From NCBI GenBank assembly GCA_004195315.1, contig SDWL01000032.1, positions 1-11,816 of the forward strand: DNA of 11,816 nt, given 5' to 3'. Positions 7,501 to 11,816 of this stretch are shown here, in pieces (positions within the stretch are counted from its first letter, which is position 1; the number at the start of each line of letters is the position of its first letter). The notes under the pieces were generated by a model, which was not told the origin of the DNA, ran no database searches, and worked only from the letters and a program-made list of their open reading frames with translations. Made by a program: the position numbers and the translations under genes. The DNA is from Lutibacter sp. GTDB taxonomy: Bacteria > Bacteroidota > Bacteroidia > Flavobacteriales > Flavobacteriaceae.

Positions 7501-9021
7501 TCAATTAATATGTATTGTGCTATAATTTCCTTTTAAATTAATGAAATTTGAAGTTTTAATACCAGAAGCTATTTCTCCATTAAAACTTGTATCGTACTTA
7601 TTTAAAACCTTTAAAAATCTATTCTTTAAAGAATCTGGTGTATTAACATTTCTATTAATCTTACATTTTTTAGTATCAATTTCAAAATTAGATATTAATT
7701 TTTCAAAGGGTAGCGCAGCTTTTGCATACTCTAAAATTACATTCAAATTATTAAATCCTTTGTCAATTTCTAAAACATCTAACGAACCAAACTTTTGACT
7801 TAATGCAACATCCTTACCTACCATTTCAATCACTACATCGGATGAATTTGCAAATAAATTTGCATTAGAAAATATCCCAAACGTAGCGTTTGGGACATTT
7901 TTTAGTGATATATTTCCTGAGTTGATTGTTTGTATAACAACTGGAGAGTTAGAAAATTTTAATTCATTTTTCGCTCCTTCAATAATACCACCAATAAAAT
8001 TTCCATAAGATATATTAGCTGACATTTTAGTATTAGAATTTGGGACATTTATCTTACCGTGTCTCACATTTAAATCAAAAGTGGCATTTTTAGGAACTTT
8101 AATTTTTATGTGTTTTTTTATTTTAATTTTTGAATTTTTATCATTACTAAAATTAAAATAAACATTTTCGCTTCTATTTCGAATAGAGTCAAACTTTCCT
8201 TCTTCTTTCATTTTCTTAATTAATTCCATTGCCATTTTACTTGCTTCCTTGGCTTCTTGCATTTGCTCTTTAAACTCAGATTTATTCTCAAGCATTTCTC
8301 TTCTAACTTCTTCACCTATTCGTTTTGCTTCTTCCATAGTATGCTTAAATTCTTTAGAATTCCTAAGCTCTTTCATTTCTATAGTTATTTCTTTTGTTGT
8401 TTTTTTTAACTCCTCCATCTTCTTTTTATAATCATCAGAGTTTATAACTGAATCATGTCTTTTTTTCCAATCACTATTTTTAAATTTCTCAACTTGCTCA
8501 GCAACCTTCATTTTATAACCTTTCAAATAAGATGAGTCCTTTTTATAAGCTTCATAATCAAAATCTTCAATTTCAATATCAATTGCTGGCATTTCAGGAA
8601 TTTCAAAATGGGGAAATTCAAAGTCAGGAAAATCTATATCTGGCATTTCAAAATGAGAAATTTCAATATTCATTTCAGGAAAATCAAAATCAAAATCTCC
8701 ATCAAACTCAAAAATAGAATTATCAGACATTGAATTTATTTCAACTTTACTTTTATTTGCTAAAGTTTCAAATTTCCAATTTTTAAATATTTTCTCTGCT
8801 TCTTTTTTAGAAACTCCTTCAACTTCAATTACTGCTTCGATTGAAACTTCATTTCTATTCCAAGTTTCTATATCAACATCAGTATGAGCAGCGTTAATTT
8901 CAATAGTAACATCAGAATTGACTTTAAAACTTTCAGTTATTTTTTTGTCAAATTTTTGTGCTTGAACGTTTACTGCTAACAGTAATAATAAACTAACTAT
9001 TTTATACTTGTTTGTTTTCAT
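7501..9021 (-). CDS. Exported DUF4097-like protein with acidic Phe/Pro repeat and charged helical region
   Basis: A 506-residue protein of unknown function. Residues 1-21 are a Sec signal peptide (positive N-terminus, poly-Leu core, VQA before Q). Residues 24-100 are beta-rich, with ITESFKVNSDVTIEINAAHTD-type strands as in DUF4097/adhesin-like proteins. Residues 104-154 are low complexity, rich in Asp, Glu, Phe, Pro and Ile. Residues 155-282 are highly charged and Lys/Glu-rich, predicted long helix or coiled coil. Residues 285-460 return to short beta strands with Asn/Gly turns (HGKINV, SYGNFIGG, SGNISL, FGSLDV), suggesting a beta-solenoid like DUF4097. No C-terminal sorting domain is evident. 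The ATG overlaps the end of the anti-sigma-like gene by 20 nt, so it is likely translated from the same mRNA and tied to the sigma factor's response. The DUF4097 link is judged from the strand pattern only. Confidence 0.75.
   Translation of the reverse strand: MKTNKYKIVSLLLLLAVNVQAQKFDKKITESFKVNSDVTIEINAAHTDVDIETWNRNEVSIEAVIEVEGVSKKEAEKIFKNWKFETLANKSKVEINSMSDNSIFEFDGDFDFDFPEMNIEISHFEMPDIDFPDFEFPHFEIPEMPAIDIEIEDFDYEAYKKDSSYLKGYKMKVAEQVEKFKNSDWKKRHDSVINSDDYKKKMEELKKTTKEITIEMKELRNSKEFKHTMEEAKRIGEEVRREMLENKSEFKEQMQEAKEASKMAMELIKKMKEEGKFDSIRNRSENVYFNFSNDKNSKIKIKKHIKIKVPKNATFDLNVRHGKINVPNSNTKMSANISYGNFIGGIIEGAKNELKFSNSPVVIQTINSGNISLKNVPNATFGIFSNANLFANSSDVVIEMVGKDVALSQKFGSLDVLEIDKGFNNLNVILEYAKAALPFEKLISNFEIDTKKCKINRNVNTPDSLKNRFLKVLNKYDTSFNGEIASGIKTSNFINLKGNYSTIHIN
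8560..8712 (-). repeat. Low-complexity acidic Phe/Pro tract inside the exported protein
   Basis: This stretch encodes residues 104-154 of the 506-residue protein. It is built from loosely repeated units such as DFDFPEM, FEMPDIDFPDFEFPHFEIPEMP and IDIEIEDFDY, alternating acidic and aromatic or aliphatic residues with regular Pro. The DNA shows matching degenerate repeats (forms of CATTTCAGGAA and GGCATTTCA on the plus strand). The tract separates the first beta region from the charged helix and is probably extended or a ligand-binding linker. Confidence 0.7.
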
Positions 9022-9559
9022 TTTGTGTAATGTTAAGTTTTTTTAATTCGTTTAATTGCTCTTTTAATTGGTACAATAATTTTAAACGTAGTTGCAAATT
9101 ATCAATTAAAGCATTAATGGTTTTTTCATTCAATCCTTCATTATTCAGTTCAACAGTAAGTAATTTATATTCACTGGTTAATTCTCCTATTTTTTCTAAA
9201 TAACCATCTAATAATTCCTTATTTTCTGGATTTTCTTGAAGGTTTGAAATTTCAGTATTTATACTTGTCAAATAATAATTTTCAATATTCCTTAATTCAG
9301 GAGAAATACTTCCTAAACTCTCAATTTTAGCAGTTTCAATAGTATTTTGAACTGTTTTATTTGAAAAATAAAAGATTGATGAGCCTAAACCTACAACAAC
9401 TAAAAATGAAGCTGCAATTCTTAAAAACTGACTATTACTCTTTTTTGTACTATACATTTCTTTTTGCAACTTTGATTCAAAGTTAGTTCTGTGCTTTTTT
9501 GAAAGTCTAGCGGTTTGCATTGGTTCATTTTTTAATAATTTTCTTAAATCTTTAGGCAT
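9002..9559 (-). CDS. Anti-sigma-factor-like single-pass membrane protein
   Basis: A 185-residue protein with a cytoplasmic N-terminus (1-44), one membrane span at about 45-65 (FLRIAASFLVVVGLGSSIFYF) and an extracytoplasmic, Leu/Glu-rich helical C-terminus (about 85-175) likely to form a coiled coil. The segment LSKKHRTNFESKL (19-31) resembles the short cytoplasmic motif of Bacteroidota anti-sigma proteins that bind ECF factors. There is no Cys in the protein, so it is not a zinc-binding (ZAS) anti-sigma. The start overlaps the sigma-factor stop by 8 nt (ATGCCTAA) and the gene overlaps the next one by 20 nt. Topology and position make an anti-sigma role likely, but sequence alone does not prove it. 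Confidence 0.75.
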   Translation of the reverse strand: MPKDLRKLLKNEPMQTARLSKKHRTNFESKLQKEMYSTKKSNSQFLRIAASFLVVVGLGSSIFYFSNKTVQNTIETAKIESLGSISPELRNIENYYLTSINTEISNLQENPENKELLDGYLEKIGELTSEYKLLTVELNNEGLNEKTINALIDNLQLRLKLLYQLKEQLNELKKLNITQNENKQV

Positions 9560-10100
9560 AATTATATTGTTTTAATTGACCTTTTAATTTGTCTTTACCA
9601 CGCATTAACTGTGATCTAGAAGTAACCTCAGTAATGTTTAAAACTTTTGCGATTTCCTGATGATCAAAACCTTCAATTAAATACAAGTTTAAAACCACTT
9701 TGTATTTTTCAGGCAAACTGTTAATAGCTGAAGTTACTATATCAATATTAACTTCTTCATTTACAGTCCAATCATCATTATCTGCAATTGTAAGCTCCTT
9801 TTCTTCAATAGAAACCAACTCAATCTTTTTCTTTTTCAAATAATCAATGCACTGATTAATCACAATTTTTTTAATCCAGGCGCCAATAGTAACTTCACCC
9901 TTAAAATTTTGAATGTTTTTAAAAACTTTTATAAATGCATCTTGCATCATATCTTCCGCAACAAAGCTATTTTTAACATATCTCTGTGCAATAATGAACA
10001 TTGCTTCACAATACATATCATACAATTGCATTTGAGCTTTTGCATTGTTTTGCTTACAATCTTCAACAATTTTATTGTTTAAAAAAACAGTTTTACTCAT
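9552..10100 (-). CDS. ECF-type RNA polymerase sigma factor
   Basis: A 182-residue extracytoplasmic-function sigma factor that directs RNA polymerase to a stress or envelope regulon. Region 2 spans about 22-92, with YVKNSFVAEDMMQDAFIKVF (41-60) as the typical core-binding and -10 recognition segment, and AWIKKIVINQCIDYLKKKK (74-92) closing it. Region 4 spans about 120-175: INSLPEKYKVVLNLYLIEG followed by the helix-turn-helix HQEIAKVLNITEVTSRSQLMRGKDKL. No extra C-terminal domain is present. It is the first gene of a minus-strand unit followed by the membrane anti-sigma-like gene with an 8-nt overlap, and is divergent from meaB across 102 bp. The unit may be self-activated, as is common for ECF factors, but no matching promoter was identified. 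Confidence 0.93.
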   Translation of the reverse strand: MSKTVFLNNKIVEDCKQNNAKAQMQLYDMYCEAMFIIAQRYVKNSFVAEDMMQDAFIKVFKNIQNFKGEVTIGAWIKKIVINQCIDYLKKKKIELVSIEEKELTIADNDDWTVNEEVNIDIVTSAINSLPEKYKVVLNLYLIEGFDHQEIAKVLNITEVTSRSQLMRGKDKLKGQLKQYNYA

Positions 10101-10146
10101 TCAGTTGGTAACTTCTATTTACAAAGACGAAACATTATTTTAAGTG

Positions 10147-10180
10147 TTGCATTTTTATCAAAATAAATATTTTAAATTTA
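10147..10180 (+). promoter_or_regulatory. Candidate Bacteroidota-type promoter of meaB
   Basis: TTG at 10147-10149 and TAAATTTA at 10173-10180 are 23 nt apart and resemble the Flavobacterium promoter pattern TTG-N(17-23)-TAnnTTTG, with the last base of the -7 box different. The ATG of meaB follows 22 nt after the -7 box, giving a short leader without a Shine-Dalgarno site. The region is AT-rich, so the match is only suggestive. The sigma-factor promoter should lie on the other strand of the same 102-bp gap. Confidence 0.35.
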
Positions 10181-10202
10181 CAACAATTATTGAAGTTGTT
10201 AT

Positions 10203-11288
10203 ATGTCTAAAAAAGAATCATTAGAATCTACTTTACAAGAAATTGAAGGAATTAAACAACCTACAACTACTAGTGATAATTCTATTAAGAATATAAAACT
10301 ACAAAGAAGCAAACAACCTACTGAAAAAGAATTTGTTAAAAATATTTTAAAAAGAAATATTTCTTATTTAAGTAGAGCCATTACATTGGTTGAAAGCACA
10401 AATCCAAAACATAAAGCAAAAGCAACTGCTATTTTAGAACAATGTTTACCATATGCAAATAATTCTATTCGGATAGGTATTACTGGTGTTCCAGGAGTTG
10501 GTAAAAGTACTTTTATTGAAGCCTTTGGAAAATATTTCACGAAGAAAGGTAATAAAGTTGCTGTATTGGCAATTGATCCAAGCAGCTCTATTAACAAAGG
10601 AAGTATTTTGGGTGATAAAACCCGAATGGAAGAATTAGTAAATGACCCAAATGCTTACATTCGTCCTTCACCAAGTGGGAAAAGTTTAGGTGGAGTTGCT
10701 CAAAAAACTCGTGAAGCTATTATATTATGTGAAGCTGCAGGTTTTGATACCATTTTTATTGAAACTGTTGGAGTGGGCCAAAGTGAAACTGCTGTACACT
10801 CCATGGTGGATTTCTTTTTATTGTTGAAACTTGCAGGCGCAGGTGATGAACTACAAGGAATAAAACGAGGTATTATTGAAATGGCTGATGCAATTGTAAT
10901 TAATAAAGCTGATAAGGACAATATTAAAAATGCAAATTTAGCAAAAATGGAATTTTCAAAAGCTTTACATTTGTATCCACCAAAAGAAAGTAACTGGCAG
11001 CCACAAGTAACAACGTGTAGTGCCTTTTATAATGAAGGAATTGAAAATATTTATCAAATAATTGACGATTATTTCAAATTAACAAAAACAAATTGTTTTT
11101 TTGAAAAACATAGAAATGAGCAAAATAAATATTGGTTATTAGAAACTATTAACCAACAACTAATGACCGATTTTTACAATAAAAAGAAAGTAAAAGAAGG
11201 TTTAAAAAAATACTCAGCAGACATAAAAAATTTAAAAACAACACCTTTTAAAGCTGCTGAAGAAATCCTAAAACTATCAAAAAAATAA
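10203..11288 (+). CDS. meaB: MeaB/ArgK-family GTPase (methylmalonyl-CoA mutase chaperone)
   Basis: G3E-family P-loop GTPase that in characterised relatives guards adenosylcobalamin loading and reactivation of methylmalonyl-CoA mutase in the cytoplasm. At 361 residues it is of normal length or slightly long because of a polar, low-conservation N-terminal extension (about 1-38). Motifs: Walker A GVPGVGKST at 95-103, DPSSS at 125-129, the base-recognising and switch region ETVGVGQSE at 187-195, GAGDELQGIKRGI at 212-224, and the guanine-specificity motif NKAD at 234-237. The C-terminal helices (about 300-361) correspond to the dimerisation arm. The mutase subunits are not in this window, so the partner is inferred from the family. 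The stop codon overlaps the next start (TAATG), which implies coupling with the downstream glycosyltransferase. Confidence 0.95.
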   Translation: MSKKESLESTLQEIEGIKQPTTTSDNSIKNIKLQRSKQPTEKEFVKNILKRNISYLSRAITLVESTNPKHKAKATAILEQCLPYANNSIRIGITGVPGVGKSTFIEAFGKYFTKKGNKVAVLAIDPSSSINKGSILGDKTRMEELVNDPNAYIRPSPSGKSLGGVAQKTREAIILCEAAGFDTIFIETVGVGQSETAVHSMVDFFLLLKLAGAGDELQGIKRGIIEMADAIVINKADKDNIKNANLAKMEFSKALHLYPPKESNWQPQVTTCSAFYNEGIENIYQIIDDYFKLTKTNCFFEKHRNEQNKYWLLETINQQLMTDFYNKKKVKEGLKKYSADIKNLKTTPFKAAEEILKLSKK

Positions 11289-11797
11289 TGACCGAACTAT
11301 TTGAGTTATGTATTGTTATACCCTGCTTTAATGAAGAAAAAAGGTTAGATAAAGAACGTATGTTTAACTTTCTAAAACTAAATAAAAATGTTTTACTATG
11401 CTATGTTAACGATGGCTCAAGTGATAATACCATTGGTGTTTTAAACGAAATTAAAGCAAACTTCCCAGATAATGTTGAAGCAATTTCAACCAAAAAAAAT
11501 GTTGGTAAAGCTGAAGCCGTTAGATATGGTTTTATACATTGCAATACACATTTTAAACATGAGAAAATTGCTTATTTAGATGCCGATTTAGCAACTACTT
11601 TAGAAGAGTGTTATGAAATTAGTGAATTAGTTAAAGACGAAACAATTTTCGCTTTTGGGTCAAGAATTAAAAAAATAGATACTAATATTCAAAGAAAAGG
11701 TTATCGTTTTTTAATAGGACGCATTATTGCTACTTTTATTTCAAGACAGCTAAATCTAGGCGTTTATGATACTCAATGTGGTTGCAAAATATTTAAT
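11288..11797 (+). CDS. Family 2 glycosyltransferase, 3' truncated (dolichyl-phosphate sugar synthase-like)
   Basis: The first 170 residues of a GT-A-fold glycosyltransferase, cut by the contig end. Motifs: VIPCFNEEKRL at 10-20, NDGSSDNT at 41-48, KNVGKAEAVRYGF at 70-82, the metal-binding DxD as YLDADLATT at 96-104, and DTQCGCKIF at 161-169. The last of these is the D-x-QCG-x-K-x-F signature of polyprenyl/dolichyl-phosphate hexosyltransferases (Alg5/DPM1-like), where Phe usually follows the Gly and Cys is present here. It probably transfers a sugar from a nucleotide sugar to a lipid phosphate at the inner membrane, for glycan or protein glycosylation; the sugar is unknown. Its ATG overlaps the meaB stop by one base. 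The codons after residue 170 (LSLIHI) are adapter and are not part of the protein. Confidence 0.9.
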
Positions 11798-11816
11798 CTG
11801 TCTCTTATACACATCT
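11798..11816 (-). other. Nextera/Tn5 mosaic-end adapter remnant (right end)
   Basis: The last 19 bases, CTGTCTCTTATACACATCT, are the exact reverse complement of the left-end mosaic end. They are synthetic. They extend the truncated glycosyltransferase frame by the false residues LSLIHI without a stop codon. Confidence 0.97.

Noticed and set aside
1..11816. Terminal inverted repeats suggesting a composite transposon spanning the window
   Set aside because: The repeats are the engineered Tn5 mosaic end, there is no transposase, and the cargo is housekeeping genes. Adapter carry-over explains it fully.

Overview
The window is an AT-rich contig (roughly 30% GC, estimated by eye) whose gene content points to Bacteroidota, most likely a marine-type Flavobacteriaceae. 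The reasons are the GMEYP-type M1 metallopeptidases, the cysS-yidD-lgt neighbourhood, the ECF sigma/one-TM anti-sigma pair of Bacteroidota type, and A/T-rich gene leaders without Shine-Dalgarno sequences. The species cannot be named. Both ends are exact copies of the 19-bp Tn5 mosaic end used in Nextera-style libraries (1-19, and its reverse complement at 11798-11816). The terminal genes therefore run into synthetic adapter and are cut by the contig ends, not by biology.

Layout. (1) 21-4081, plus strand: two tandem paralogous secreted M1-family zinc metallopeptidases, the first missing its N-terminus. They diverge in the middle and are nearly identical over the last 229 codons. A U-tract hairpin at 4081-4114 separates them from the convergent genes. 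(2) 4124-7355, minus strand, read in the order cysS (cysteinyl-tRNA synthetase), yidD (membrane insertion factor), lgt (prolipoprotein diacylglyceryl transferase), pentapeptide-repeat protein. Spacings of 2, 102 and 8 nt and two non-ATG starts suggest one or two cotranscribed units for translation and envelope biogenesis. (3) 7501-10100, minus strand: a tightly overlapping three-gene unit of ECF sigma factor, one-membrane-span anti-sigma-like protein, and a 506-residue exported protein with an acidic Phe/Pro repeat, a long charged helical segment and a beta-rich DUF4097-like C-terminus. The overlaps (8 and 20 nt) imply coupled expression and a shared envelope-sensing role. (4) 10203 to the end, plus strand: MeaB/ArgK GTPase and a 1-nt-overlapping family 2 glycosyltransferase cut off by the right end.

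Most of the window is ordinary housekeeping and envelope biology. The parts most worth a second look are the sigma/anti-sigma/exported-protein unit, the uneven similarity of the two peptidases, and the adapter artefacts, which create false N- and C-terminal residues. No RNA gene, CRISPR array, insertion sequence or prophage was seen, and no gene-free stretch exceeds 150 bp.
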